This document shows, piece after piece, positions 23,585 to 35,490 of a stretch of 64,000 nucleotides of DNA. Origin of the DNA: Annona cherimola (taxonomy: Eukaryota > Streptophyta > Magnoliopsida > Magnoliales > Annonaceae); the NCBI GenBank assembly GCA_030490835.1, contig CM059974.1, positions 2,115,501 to 2,179,500 of the forward strand, read 5' to 3'. Within the stretch, counting starts at the first letter, position 1; each line of letters begins with the position of its first letter. The notes under the pieces were generated by a model that worked only from the letters and a program-made list of their open reading frames with translations, searched no databases and was not told the DNA's origin. A program made the translations under genes and the position numbers.

Positions 23585-24259
23585 TAGATAATTTACATAT
23601 ACTCTTAAATAAGATATTATGACAACTCATTTTCCCACACCCTATGGACATCTTAAGAATTTTATAATGGTTTCTCCACGCCTCGATACTTCACTCTAAA
23701 ACAAACCTAACAATCCTAAATGCTAAATGTATGAAGTTTCGTTTGAGAGTACTAATTGAATTTATGTTGACATATTGATGTAATCTTTTTCCAATTTTAA
23801 ACAAAATATTAAAACAAAAATGTTTAAATTTTAAATTTAATAGTTTTGCCTAAAGGGATGTATATTTTGGAAATTTTGGAAATTATTTAATATTCATATA
23901 GGATAGTTCAGGAAGGTAGGCCTAGAAGCCTTTGTTATCAGTTTGATCCAATATAATTTGCATTTTATGTTGATTATTAAGTTGTAGCAAACTATTAAGT
24001 CCACGCCAAATCAAATGAGCCCTTATACCTAAGAAGCTTGCATATATGGATTGAACTCTATTAAAATATTAAATTCTCATAGTTTAAAGCTTCATCATCA
24101 TATATAACCTGGTTAAAAGCTGCTCTTCTCCCTCTTCTCATGTTGCAACCTATAGCTTTTATACGTTCTCTTAATTATTCTATCTTTTTCTTAGTATTGG
24201 TTTCATTATTTTCTTCCATAAAGAGAGATTTTTTCTTCCCTTATGTCAACCCTATAACT

Positions 24260-24568
24260 AATATTACTTGTATATTTTTTTTATTGGTGTTTATTCAACA
24301 TGACAATTTTCATATTACAATTTAGCACATTCACAACTTTCATATTTGGAGGAAATTTTTTTCTAAACACCCCCTATACCAAGGGCAAATCTATAAAAAA
24401 AAAAAAAAAACTCCTTAAGGGAAAATTATAAAACCCCTCATTTTTCAATGATAGCATGTGTAAAACCCCTCATGAAAGAGGAGGAGATTTGAACCCAAAT
24501 GGGCTAATTATGAGCACCCCAACTTACCACCAAAGCAATCGCTTGGTGGCAAATATTACTTGTATATT
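24260..24568 (-). mobile_element. tRNA-derived SINE with 17-bp duplication
   Basis: AATATTACTTGTATATT lies at 24260-24276 and 24552-24568. On the minus strand the insert begins GCCACCAAGCGATTG, followed by TTTGGTGGTAAGTTGG (A-box-like) and GGGTTCAAATCTCC (B-box-like), and its 3' end is the T-run at 24275-24280. An internal poly(A) on the plus strand lies at 24397-24411. Confidence 0.88.
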
Positions 24569-24615
24569 GTTAGTACCATCACCTTTCCTTTTTATATGTT
24601 ATATATATATATACA

Positions 24616-24945
24616 TGTGCAGAATACGGTGTAGTCCGCTGTAAAATGGGCCCCCACATATTAGATTATAATAAAATTTTATACAATTATTTATCCATAT
24701 AAAAATTATACTTTAGACAGTTTAGAAGTTAAAAATACCACTTTAAACTTGATATTTACGTTAAACTATTTTATTACATTGATTTTGCACCATTTTAATA
24801 TGGGGACTATACACATGTTGGATTTAAATAATGAATAATTCTAAATATAATAGATGGGGCAGATTTTCCATTCATGATCAAGTGGGGCCCACGGTGTATG
24901 GACTGCACGGTGCAGTCGCATGCACTGGAACATTTTCCTATATAT
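24616..24945 (+). mobile_element. (TA)n-associated MITE, copy C
   Basis: It lies between a (TA)n tract (about 24602-24613) and TATATATA at 24939-24946. It contains GTGTAGTCCGCTGTAAAATG, CACATATTAGATTATAATAA, AAACTATTTTATTACATTGA and GTGGGGCCCACGGTGTATGG, ending in GACTGCACGGTGCAGTCGC. It is the reverse of the copy at 45574-45948. Confidence 0.8.
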
Positions 24946-25214
24946 ACATGCTTACTTTGAAATTAAACAGATGGTAGCTTGGTGAAAATTGTGAAAGAAT
25001 TATTTTTTCAAGAAAAGACATGTATATGGTTTCAAAAAATAATTACCACAGTAATCTTATTTTGGTCGCAGTTACATAAAAGTGGTTTTATGTAACCCTT
25101 TCTACTTTCAAAATTCATATTATTTATTGTATTTGTTTAGCTAAAAGACTAAGTTTCATCTAAATCAAATATGTAGACGGGCACATTTGTTGAAAATATA
25201 TGTTTGGATATAAA

Positions 25215-25455
25215 TTATGAAAATACTTAGATTCATTTACATATATATTAGAATATAATAATATTTTATAGAATTATTTATCCATATTGTAATGATATTT
25301 TAAATAGTTTAGATATTAAATATATAATTTTAAAATTGATATTTAACATTAAACTATTTTATTATGTTAATTTTCACATTTGTAGATAAAGCCTATACAG
25401 TAATACTAGACAAATGAAAAGATCTTCATGATAACGAAAATGATATTAAATACAA
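25215..25455 (+). mobile_element. (TA)n-associated MITE, degenerate copy
   Basis: It retains ATATATTAGAATATAATAAT, GAATTATTTATCCATATT and AAACTATTTTATTATGTTAA in family order, with ends lost. Confidence 0.55.
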
Positions 25456-25459
25456 TAAA

Positions 25460-25950
25460 AGAAAAATTCTATTCATGCCCATAATATTCGGTCATTATTT
25501 CTTTCGTACCCACGACATTTTAAAAATTCTCCCGACACCTATAACATTTCGCTCATAATTTCCTAGATGCCCATGTTGTCAATCTCAGCCCAAATAGGTG
25601 TTAAGTTTATACAAAAATGTCATCTTTGCCCCCACACTATTATATAAACAATCATTATAATTTGAATAAAAATACATCAGATCTATTTTATAAAAAAATT
25701 GAGTAGGATTCCAAACGTTTTATAAAAAAAATAGCATAATGATTCAATTTGAAATCTTTGTTTATAAATGGCGTCAAGGCAAAATCGACATTTTTGCATG
25801 TACTTAATGTCCATTTGTGCTAAAATTGATGGCGGCAGTTTATAGGGAATTAGGAGTGAAATGTTGTAGGTGTTTGAAAATTTTCTAAAATGTTGTAGAT
25901 ATGAAAGCAATAATTGTCAAATATCGTATGTACAAGGAGAATTTTCCATA
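25460..25950. mobile_element. Foldback MITE
   Basis: The left arm from 25460 (ATTCATGCCCATAATATTCG, then ACGACATTTTAAAAATTCTC and CACCTATAACATTTCGCTC) pairs over about 105 bp with the reverse complement of the right arm ending near 25948. Non-coding. Confidence 0.7.
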
Positions 25951-26040
25951 CAATAAATGAAATAGAATTTTCATTAAATATCAACATATTAAAAACAGAA
26001 AAGATTATCTATAAGTGTTGTTTCATAGTAGTAAAACTTG

Positions 26041-26293
26041 TCTTATTTTTTGCCACCAGGGCATCGTCATGGTGGTAACATTAACTTCCCCTCTTTCATA
26101 CGACAAGTGTTTGAAATTGTCTCTCAATATTTGGTGGGAGTTTAGTGATAATGAGAGTTTTGTTTTTTAATGAATTGATGAGAGCATGTTGTCTCTCCAC
26201 ATGATAGATAAGAGCTTCTTGTCTCCTTGAGGCTTAATTGTAATATTTGAAATGAATTATAATATATACACTCAATAAAAAATTCTTATTTTT
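26041..26293 (+). mobile_element. SINE copy with 10-bp duplication
   Basis: TCTTATTTTT lies at 26041-26050 and 26284-26293. The insert has the A-box-like CATGGTGGTAACATTAAC and the same kind of 3' tail as the other copies (TTGTAATATTTGAAATGA, ATTATAATATATACACTC, A-run). Confidence 0.7.
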
Positions 26294-27340
26294 CATTATT
26301 ATTTGTATTTTTATGCTTGCTACAGAATTACGCATCTAGAAAGGTTGATTGCATGAAACCACCATAAAGAATACACATGTCATCGTTATTTAACTACAGT
26401 AATGTATTCATCTGATTCCTGGCATCGGCACTCCGATCCTGATCAAATGAGGAAATTTTCAAAACGATTCTACTCCTTGGCTGCTTGGATAACACTTTCC
26501 ATTTCCGAAAGAAACATGCCAGGCTACCGAACATGGGGATCATTAATTACCGAATCAGATACTCGAGCTCCATCAAAGATACGTGGGTCATGGCCACGCT
26601 GGCCTTTTTATAAATTAGACTACGTAACTTTGCCTAATTACAGAATAAACCTTATAATCTGAATATCTATAAAATTAGGGCCTGTTTTGCCCTACCCATT
26701 AATTAAAGTTGCACATTGATGGTATTAGAAAGTGGCATACATTGTCACCGCTTAGATGACAAAGTGGTTGCTTCAGTATGTGGAAAAATATATAGGGTAA
26801 AAAGTTCAGGAGTTCGATGTTGGTTAAAGACACTTTATTCGTTTATCCTTTCCTGTGGAGTTGTCTTTTGTTAGTTGCTTAACCATCTAAGAGGGTGACA
26901 TAATTTTCTTATAAAAGAAATAGGCATAAATTGACATTTCTAAAAAGCTAAAAAAAATTTATTTAATCCATCAAGCACATGAAAATGAAGCCCGACAAAT
27001 TACTTGCACCCTTGAGCATGAACAGGTGTATTTCTTTTTTCAAAATTTAAACATTATTAAAAATTATAAAATCGTATCTATAAAAAGTTTCGTAACTAGG
27101 GGCTAAATATGAATATCAAAAAATAAAAAGGTCATGCGATTGTTTGCATTGAATCGGGCCTCCTATTACCTAAATTTTCTAAATTTTTAAGTTGTTGCGA
27201 AATAAACCAAGGCAATAGAGTATGTTAAATAAGCTTTTATGAAACTTCATTTCTATATAACCCTATATATATATTTTTTTATATTGGTGATTCATAAAAA
27301 TTCACTTTTTCTATTAATTTAGCATCGTTTATATAGTTAT
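26294..27340. other. Intergenic DNA, no gene seen
   Basis: The 86-codon frame at 26402-26662 is not recognisable. A possible SINE remnant lies near 26715-26885 (GGAGTTCGATGTTGG). Otherwise AT-rich. Confidence 0.4.
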
Positions 27341-27349
27341 GAGAACTCC

Positions 27350-27700
27350 ATCATATAGCTAGTATTAGTGCATGTGGCCATATCTACAAATATATAATGT
27401 TAATGTATAAAATGATCTAATGCTAAATATAAATTCTTTAAATTTATATTTTCAATATTTAAATCATTTAAAATATTATTACCATATGAATAAATGGTTT
27501 TATAAAGCATTGTTACATTCTAATGTACATATGAATATATTTAAATATTTTTCATAATTTTACATATGAATATATATAAGCAAATATGGCTCATGCGCAT
27601 CTTTCATTTCCATGAAATTTAGTTACCTAGTTGAATAAATGATGTTAAGAATAATAGATTGAATGAATCTTCCACTCATCATCACTATATGAAAATTGGA
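27350..27700 (-). mobile_element. (TA)n-associated MITE, degenerate reverse copy
   Basis: The reverse complement retains ACATTAGAATGTAACAATGC, ACCATTTATTCATATGG and AAATGATTTAAATATTGAAA in the family order. Truncated. Confidence 0.45.
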
Positions 27701-30030
27701 TGGAGTTACATGAAGACACAAGTAAGTGGTTACATTACATAGAAGTGGACTCCAATCTTAGATACAAAATGGGTTGAATTAATGTGGTTTCAAATTTATT
27801 TTGAAAAATCAAAACTGCAGTTTAATTCATTTCGTCGTCTAAAATTGCCTAACAACTATGTCAATGTGAGAGTTTAATATATTAAATATACAACAAATAG
27901 AATTTAGTTTATAATTAAGTAAAGTTCCAGTCAACTTTTGGAAAAAAAAATACATATTAGTTGGGCTGCTTGGGCATATGAAGAGCTGGAAATCAAGGTC
28001 AGAACTAGCCATAAACAGCCCGAGTGGATCGACAATGCGACTTGGAAAAGCACGAAAAATATTATTATAATATGTTTAGTTTATTGGAAGCTAGGGTAAT
28101 TCCAAAATCTCCTTGGAAGACCTTCTGCAATATTAGATATACAACACACATGAGGCCTGAATTTATAATATCAGGACAAAGATAGACATCCATTGTGGGA
28201 TGAGTCGTTTTTGGTAGTAGGAACGATTGTCCATCTTAATCTTAATGGTATTCCCTGCATTTATATTTTTTTAAGTGATTGAATACAACGGGTGTACAAC
28301 TCATCCGATGCAGCTGATTCATTTGGAAATGAAAGCAAAAATCAAAATAATTTTTTCATGAAGTCCAATTCATACATCAAATTAACCGTCATCTATTTAC
28401 CTAAAATACATTATTATAAAATTTAATTACGTGATTTCCACTACAGTAGAAATTATTATATGCGGCCATCTTTCTCAATCAAGTTTCAATTGTTGCTTTG
28501 CATTTGCGGGTAAGCGGCCAATTTTCAATATTACTCGTGGCCAAACAAACATCATTATTTAAGGCCAAATGCAAATGGCTACAATTGATGTGGTTTTTTT
28601 TTTTTTTCTAGATTGAGGCTAATATCCTAGTCTAAGTTTGAACCTTAAACATTTTACACGCGCATATTCACACACTCGTGTCAGCCACTCTTTTTTAGTA
28701 CAAACATTTAGCGACTCCCCACATCCTGTACGTGGCAAAAAAAAAAAAAAAGGACCAACCATGTCAATTAACCCCTCCACTTACACACTAATGTCTACCA
28801 CTAAAATGGGAGTAGAATGGAATTGATTATACACTCACACAGGCGCGTGTGGATAGTGGCATTTGATTGCAAGTAGAATGGAAATTGGCCGCATTCAATT
28901 ACATGCCACCGCACTTAGGTGGCTAAGTATTTGCAGTTGAATAAATATTTAGGACTAATTAATATATATACTCAATTTTAAATTATATGCAGAAAAAAGA
29001 TAGTCGTATTTATTAACAGTTGTTGTGTGCATGCCATATTCTACTAGTTGTTAAAAATTTCTAACGACTGCATATTAACCCCCCAAAACCATTTTATTTA
29101 TTTATTTATTTTGACACATACAAGATTCAGATGATTTGACCTAGTTTTTTTGAAGTATCATGGGAATCCAATCCCATCCGGTCATTATATTTAAAAATTA
29201 AATGTATATCTAGCTAAGAATAAATTAGTTATCACATTAGTAAATCATGAACCATATAACTAAATCACTTAAAAGTACTTTTTTGATGAAGTACTTAAGT
29301 TTAAGTTTCAAGATAGCCATTTAATTTTGTAACTCACCAAAATTTTCATCAATGTAATAGTAACTGCATTCTTAGCCAAATATGATCAATAGTTTGGATC
29401 TCCCAAACTAATCCATTAAGCCAAAATTTGGGATGAATTGATTCCTTTGAATCGAGCTCCTGATTAATGAACGTATGTTGGATAATATTATATAATTTCT
29501 AGTGAACCTAACAACGTTAATTATATTTCTGTTTGCAACCTTTTTCATGAATGATACAGATCCTCTCAGCCCACAAGAGGCAACAACAAAGTTCAAAATG
29601 CGGATCCTCGTACAGTTGGTTTGATTTGCGGAAATAACAAAGGAAAACTATATATATATATACACACGCACACGGTTGTTTACTTGTGGAACCAATTAAG
29701 ATGGTGTTAAGTAGTTGGATCTGAATTCTGATGTGGAAGTGAGTCGAGACAATATATAGACACGTCCAATATAATTATCTTAGCCAGCCAATTAATAATG
29801 GGTGGATATATTTACCATATGGTCCACATGAGATATGTGGAGCAGAGCTGGCTAGCTAGCTGGGACAGTATTTCTCTGAATATGCGAAATAAATATAAAA
29901 AATTGTAGAAACAGTAATGTGAAGAAAATAATTAATTAGGATATGACGGTAACATACAAAGAAAGACAATCAATTAAGCGACTGAAGCAATTGAAAAGCA
30001 TATACGATATATAATTGAAACATGTATGAG
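27700..30030. other. Intergenic DNA, no gene seen
   Basis: Long AT-rich stretch with homopolymers and a short (TA)n/(CA)n tract near 29651-29673. No ORF, RNA gene or bounded repeat could be supported. Confidence 0.45.
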
Positions 30031-30034
30031 AAAA

Positions 30035-30300
30035 TAATTTTTTTATTTTCTTTTTGGGTAAAAGATTTTTTTTAAAAAAAGTAGGGTTAACATTTGTGAA
30101 AAAATTTTAAAAGACTGTGATCCGAAAGATGTAATTATCAGAAGCAAAGAAGTAAAGATAAAATAGACTTGAGTGGTTGTATCAAAAACGTAAAAAGTTA
30201 TTAAAATGTAGAGATAATAAAGAATAAAAATGATGATTAAATGATCAATAAAGTAAAATATACACACATCCGTGGTCATTCCAAAATTTTTGAAAAAGTT
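30035..30300. mobile_element. Possible Tourist-like MITE remnant
   Basis: Internal similarity only: AGATAAAATAGACTTGAGTG, TTAAAATGTAGAGATAATAA, AATGATGATTAAATGAT. Ends not recognisable. Confidence 0.35.
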
Positions 30301-31225
30301 AAATTTGTTGCTAAAAAGTCACATAATACTTCTAGTTAAATACTCATTGCTTTAAATATTTTTTTGTGCTTTTTAAAAATTTTAAAGTATCATTATAGAT
30401 ATTATTAAAAATTAATTTCATAATAAATAATTATAATGGAGACAAACAAACAGCATGAGGGCATAAATGTAAAAATTCTAAGAGTTACAAGCATAATTTA
30501 AAAGTTTGAAACGGTGTAAAAATAATTTATTTATTTGAAATGCAATAACTTTTTGTTTTATAAATAAAAATTGACATAAATGCAGATAATTAATTTCATA
30601 ATAAATAATAGAATGTAGACTAGCACCATTAGGGCATGGGCGTAAGACATTTTAAAAATCATACGCACAAACGTAAAATTTTGTAATGGTATGAAAATAT
30701 TTTATTTTAATTAATAAAAATAGACATAAATGCAGATAATTTGTATATTTAACAAAAAAATGGCCGAGCGGACCGGTTCGGTCTGATGTTACATTGCAAA
30801 GGTTGAAAGCCAAGAGCGACGGCGGCTTTTCCCGCTTCTCACATAAGCGTTCTTGTATGGAGATGTCACAACTGTTTAGAGCATGTTTCAAATTATATAA
30901 GAATTTTGGATTGAATCTGTATCATCATTTTTAATACAGTTTTTTAATTTCCAATATAGCTTTTTAATTTCGAATACAACTTTACTCATTTTTAATACAC
31001 ATTATTATATTCTCATCTCATATATAGATTCGATTCAAAAATCTCGTATTATTTAGAACATGCCCTTACTTAAATTCTCAAGAGGATTGGCGACTTGTAC
31101 TTCTTAGCTATTTTCTCCTTGTAAATTGTAACATGTGAAAAAAAAATCAGCATGTCATGCCAACAAGAAGCTGTCATTCCAATACTAGTTCCACCTTTCT
31201 TACAATTTTCATTGGAAATCTGCCT
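30301..31225. other. Intergenic DNA, no gene seen
   Basis: Two similar AT-rich passages (about 30395-30560 and 30570-30740, each with AATTTCATAATAAATAAT and GACATAAATGCAGATAAT) suggest an old duplication. No gene is supported; the 79-codon frame at 30652-30891 is not recognisable. Confidence 0.4.
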
Positions 31226-31229
31226 TTTT

Positions 31230-31605
31230 TTTTATGATTTGCAAATACACTTACTTAGTTTGATCATAATTGCAAATATATCAATATAGCTTTAGAAATT
31301 GCAAATTACTCTCATATAATTTGACCGTCACAACGTTATTATTATACCATTAAAGCGTGGGTATATGTGCAAATGTTTGCAAACTATGTAAGTATATTTA
31401 CAATTTTAAAAATTAAGTGGGTACATTTAATTTTGCAAAGATACCCACATAATTTGTAAACACTTGCAAATATACCTACGCGGTGACGGTGTACTAACAG
31501 CATCATAACAACATTAGTATATTTGCGAGTATGACTAAATTATGTTGGAGTAATTTACAAATTTTAAAACTATGTGGATATATTTACAAATTATCTTTTT
31601 TAGAA
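31230..31605. mobile_element. Foldback MITE, family also at 46.5 kb
   Basis: The left arm (ATAATTGCAAATATATCAAT, then GAAATTGCAAATTACTCTCA) pairs with the reverse complement of the right arm (ATAATTTGTAAATATATCCA, AATTTGTAAATTACTCCAAC). The same sentence-like repetition of GCAAATATA recurs at 46528-46857. Confidence 0.65.
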
Positions 31606-31912
31606 AAGTATTTGTACTAAAATTATACAAAAAATTAAAAAAACATATCATTTCTAAAAGAAAAAGGAATGGTGGATTTTATGAGGGGGAAGGGGATTTT
31701 TAAGTATTACACAAAACTTGTAACCTGCTTCAAGTGTGAAATCTCTTGCATTTATTTATGTAGCCCATGATACTTTTGATGAATCTAAATTATGAATAAT
31801 ACTTCTGATATTTATTTATTTAAGCTATTAAATATCATCTTAATAGGATATCTTAATAGGTCACAACAAATTCTAGAACAACTTTATGTGTTTGTATTTA
31901 CGAGGGCCCAAC

Positions 31913-32191
31913 TTAGGGGACGTTTGATAACATATATTTTGTAGGAATGGTGGGATGAGGTGGGGAGGAGAAAATGAAATATTTTAAAATTTTCGTAATT
32001 AATATGAAATAATATGGGAAAAGATGGAATAAATAGAATAGTTAAAGTATAGTAAGAAAAATAAATGATTAAAATGTAGGGATAAAGGAATAAAAATATG
32101 GTTATTGATTAATGAATTAATGAGTTCGGGAATTGTGCTCTCACCATTCTCCATCCCATGTTTTCCACATAGATTACCAAACGTCCCCTTA
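31913..32191. mobile_element. Tourist-like MITE with TTA duplication
   Basis: Termini GGGGACGTTTGATAA (31916) and TTACCAAACGTCCCC (ending 32188) are inverted repeats, with TTA at 31913-31915 and 32189-32191. 273 bp, non-coding. Confidence 0.85.
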
Positions 32192-32404
32192 ATTAAATTT
32201 GTCTGAACAAACATTAGATGGCTTGGATTCATCATGATAGTATGGTTTGAAAAATCCAAGAAACTCCACCAGTGGCACTTGGAAAGCAAAGATTTTATTA
32301 TAATTATGCTTGTATAGAAAAATTTTTTCAAAAAAAATCAGAAGTAGAAAAAATTTGCAAAAGTAAAAGATGAGTTAGCGTATGATGTTCTGATTTTATC
32401 CATG

Positions 32405-32993
32405 CCTATTGCTAGGGGTGCAACTTTGTCCGGGTACCCGCGGGTCGACCCGCTGGGTACCCTATTTAGGATAGGTTCGGTTCTAAAAAACCTACCCATA
32501 GGGTTGGTTCGGTTCCGGGTTTAAATTACCCGCTCAAAATTCGGATAGGGTCGGTTCCGGTGCTGGGTACCCAGAACCGACCCTTATTATATATTATTAT
32601 AATATATATAACTTAAAAATCTACCCCGCGCCTCTCTCCTCTCCCGCCTCTCTGCTCTCCCACTCTCCCGCGCCATCGTTTCTTCCGTCTCTCCCTCGGC
32701 GCCGGCGGCTGTTCTCTCTCTTCCTCTCCCTCTCCCTCGGCGCCGAGTCTGTGCATCGCTGCCTGGCCCCTGCTCCTCTGTCCAACTGTCCCTCTTGGCC
32801 TCTCATCTCCCGCCGTCCCATACTCCGGCGTCGCCTCTCCCCTCTCTCTCTCTCTCTCTCTCTCTCTCCCTTCTTCCCTCCCTCCCTCTTTCTCGGCACA
32901 TCGCTGCTCCCCTGTCCGGCTGTCTCTCTCCTCTCCCGCCGTCCCGTACTCCGGCGTCGCCTCTCCCCTCTCTTTCTCTCTCGGCACCGACGG

Positions 32994-33033
<40 letters not shown>

Positions 33034-33890
33034 CCTCCCTCCCTCCCTCTCCCTCTCCCTCGACTGCTGCCCTAAAAAATTCCTAATTCCTAATTCGAGC
33101 CTCCAACAGCTCGTATGCAATGTTCCATTCGTTCCTAATTCATGCGCCAAAGAGACGGCATGTCATCACAGAGAAAGGCTTGTGCGCCATCATCTGGTAT
33201 GTCGTCTGTCCTTTAAAACTCTAGCTTTTCTATTTCTAATGATTTTCTTCTTTCACGAATCTCTCTGCCATTCATGCATTCTTTCTTTCCTAAGAAGGAA
33301 AGAATTCCCTCATTCATTGTGAAAAATTCGAATTTTTGTGTTCAATATGTCTCATTTCATTTTCCCCAATGGTTTGCCAGTTTTTGCTAATTCCACCTTT
33401 TGAGCTTGGATTATGTTCAATTTCATTTGAATTCGTTAAAGGGCAAACTTAAATTTTGAAAGTTAAATGAGCAATGCTATTCTGTTTTTCTGTGCTATAT
33501 TTTATTTTAACTGATTTCTTTTCTCTTGTTGGTGCTGTGTTATGTGATGATCTTAAAGTATTGTTGGACTATTTGAGAAATGAACAATATGAATATGTTG
33601 CAACTGTTCGGAATTAATTTGATAGAGTGTTCATTCCTACTTACAATTTTTTAACTGTCCAAATTCTAGCTTCACAAATAGTTAGCTTTGGTAGTATGCT
33701 AATACTTTTTTAGTGGAACCGGTTTGGAACCGAAACCGGAACCGACCCGCACTTATAAAAATAGGGTAGGGTATATCTAGAACCGACCCGGCCTCAAATA
33801 GGGTAGAGTAGGAATTTTTAAAAATAGGGTAAGGGTAGGGTCGACCTCTACCCGGACCTACGCGGACCAAGTTGAACCCCTACCTATTGC
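32405..33890. mobile_element. Non-autonomous hAT-type element with perfect 8-bp duplication
   Basis: CCTATTGC lies at 32405-32412 and 33883-33890. Between them, a 1470-bp element has terminal inverted repeats TAGGGGTGCAACTTTGTCCG (left) and, reverse-complemented from the right, TAGGGGTTCAACTTGGTCCG. An 8-bp duplication with (C/T)AGGGGTG-type termini is the hAT signature. Subterminal regions are rich in GGTTCGGTTCC / GGAACCGACCC repeats on both sides, likely transposase-binding arrays. No transposase frame is present. The interior holds a CT-rich block (32640-33070) with long (CT)n tracts, so long frames there on both strands are low-complexity artefacts. Confidence 0.9.
32640..33070 (+). repeat. 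CT-rich microsatellite block with internal duplication
   Basis: It contains (CT)n runs at about 32845-32868 and 33000-33027. A longer unit is duplicated: TCTCCCGCCGTCCCATACTC followed by CGGCGTCGCCTCTCCCCTC near 32805-32845 recurs near 32933-32970 with one change. It lies inside the hAT element. Confidence 0.8.
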
Positions 33891-34281
33891 ATTCTTCTGG
33901 CGATCAGACTCAAGAGGGTCCAACTTAACAGTGTCCATCGCGTTCCATGGGGAAAATCCAAATGCACGCGAATGACTTCTGGGATGAATTTTCAACATCC
34001 CAACCGCCGTTTGGGTGGTAACAAGGGAATTTGGAATTTGGGGCATGTGGCGTGGCACGATGTGAAGATTGAAGAAGAGAGGGCGGAGCAGCCGAAGCTA
34101 TGTTTTCGTCGCGTCGCAGCTGGATCTTTGGAGCATGGAGTACTCTGTCTCTGTTCCTTTGCCTCGTACTCTCCAGCATTCCCTTATTTATTGGCCCCCA
34201 TCTCCACCACCTCTCTCCCTCGTTTGTATCTGCAAGACAAGGAACAAGAGCTTCCCTTCTCCATTTCATTTCCTTTCTTGC

Positions 34282-34361
34282 AGACTTCTCTGCCGTGTTC
34301 CGTTCTCACCTGCACTCTCTAAGACTTCTCTGCCGTGTTCCGTTCTCACCTGCACTCTCTA
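34282..34361 (+). repeat. Perfect 40-bp tandem duplication in the H+-ATPase leader region
   Basis: Unit 1 is 34282-34321 and unit 2 is 34322-34361; each begins AGACTTCTCTGCCGTGTTCC and ends CACTCTCTA. Identity looks complete, so the duplication is recent. It lies just before the putative leader-intron donor at 34374. Confidence 0.9.
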
Positions 34362-34373
34362 GCTTGTGTTCAG

Positions 34374-35447
34374 GTACAATTTCTTTGGGTACGTTCGTTT
34401 TTAAGTAAAATTTTTCAACACACAAATTTTCACTTTCAATAATATAATATTTTTTAATTATTTCTTCACATCTTTCTATACAACTACTCTATTTTTAGAT
34501 TATTTTTATACAACTACTTATATAACTTCCTTATCTATTTTAACTTTATTCCTTTTACTTATCATTATTAACTCTATCATACCTCATCATTTTCTATTAA
34601 TTCAATTACTTTTATACCAAAAATTTTATCACTTTTTAAATAATACACATAGGAAAAAAAATTAAAGGAATTTTTTTTAACAAGTGTAAAATTGTGTGAT
34701 AGGATAACAGTAATAATTATAAGTAAAAGAGAGTAAAGTTGTAATAAATAAGGTGGTTATATGTAAAATGTAATAAATAAGGTGGTTATATGTAAGATGT
34801 AAAAAAATTGAAAGCAACTAAAATGTCACATCATAAAAAAGTAGAGAAAATTTTCTTTTGTTACAGTGGGTTTTAAGCCCCACTAAGCATGTTGTCATTT
34901 TGAGATGTAACTGTCTCATCCAAGCTCTTTTTTTCCAAAAAAAGAAAGAAGAAGAAGAAGAAGAAATCATGTTTTTGTTGTTGAGTATGCTCATGATCAG
35001 GAGGACCAGTGTGGGGATAAGTAACATGATTATAATGACATTTCAGAAAATATTTTAATTCAGAATTTGCTATTGCATAGTTTAAATCATTTATCAAAAG
35101 CTCATGTGAACTAAAGTGTTTGAAATGATATAAAATCATGTGTAGAATTGTGAGATAATCACTTGGATCAATTTACTTTTAAGAATTTGAATGTATTGAA
35201 ATTATATAAAATTATTTACCCAGATAGAATGAACTCTTGAGAGGGTATTAATGTTAATACATTCTTTTAAGTACTAAGTAATTTTAGCGGTTATATATTA
35301 GCTTTCAAATATTTATGATTTGGTGGCTCGCAAAAGTTATCAAACAAGAGTTTTTGAATTGTAGTAAACATGTTAAGTCAGTACGAATTTTAGATTTGAT
35401 CTACTTAAAACAGCATATATTTTAAACAATCTTGTTTTTTCAAGCAG
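34374..35447 (+). other. Putative 5'UTR intron of the H+-ATPase gene
   Basis: A good donor, TGTTCAG|GTACAATTT at 34374, and a good acceptor after a pyrimidine-rich tract, TTTTTTCAAGCAG| ending at 35447, bracket AT-rich DNA. A CT-rich presumed leader lies before it, and 43 bases of leader follow before the ATG at 35491. Leader introns are common in plant H+-ATPase genes. It contains a Tourist-like MITE (about 34390-34650). Without transcripts this is an inference. Confidence 0.55.
34390..34650. mobile_element. Tourist-like MITE, degenerate
   Basis: Starts ACGTTCGTTTTTAAG, with interior CTTTCTATACAACTACTC, TTATCTATTTTAACTTTATT and TCATTATTAACTCTATCATA as in the other copies. End worn. Confidence 0.6.
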
Positions 35448-35490
35448 ATTTTCTTGTACTCCTCTCTTGGAGAGTACTGGAAGGCGAAAC

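Noticed and set aside
32613..33322. Several long overlapping frames on both strands (up to 175 codons).
   Set aside because: They translate (CT)n/(GA)n microsatellites into Ser-Leu or Arg-Glu repeats inside the hAT element; no domain, and open in several frames at once.
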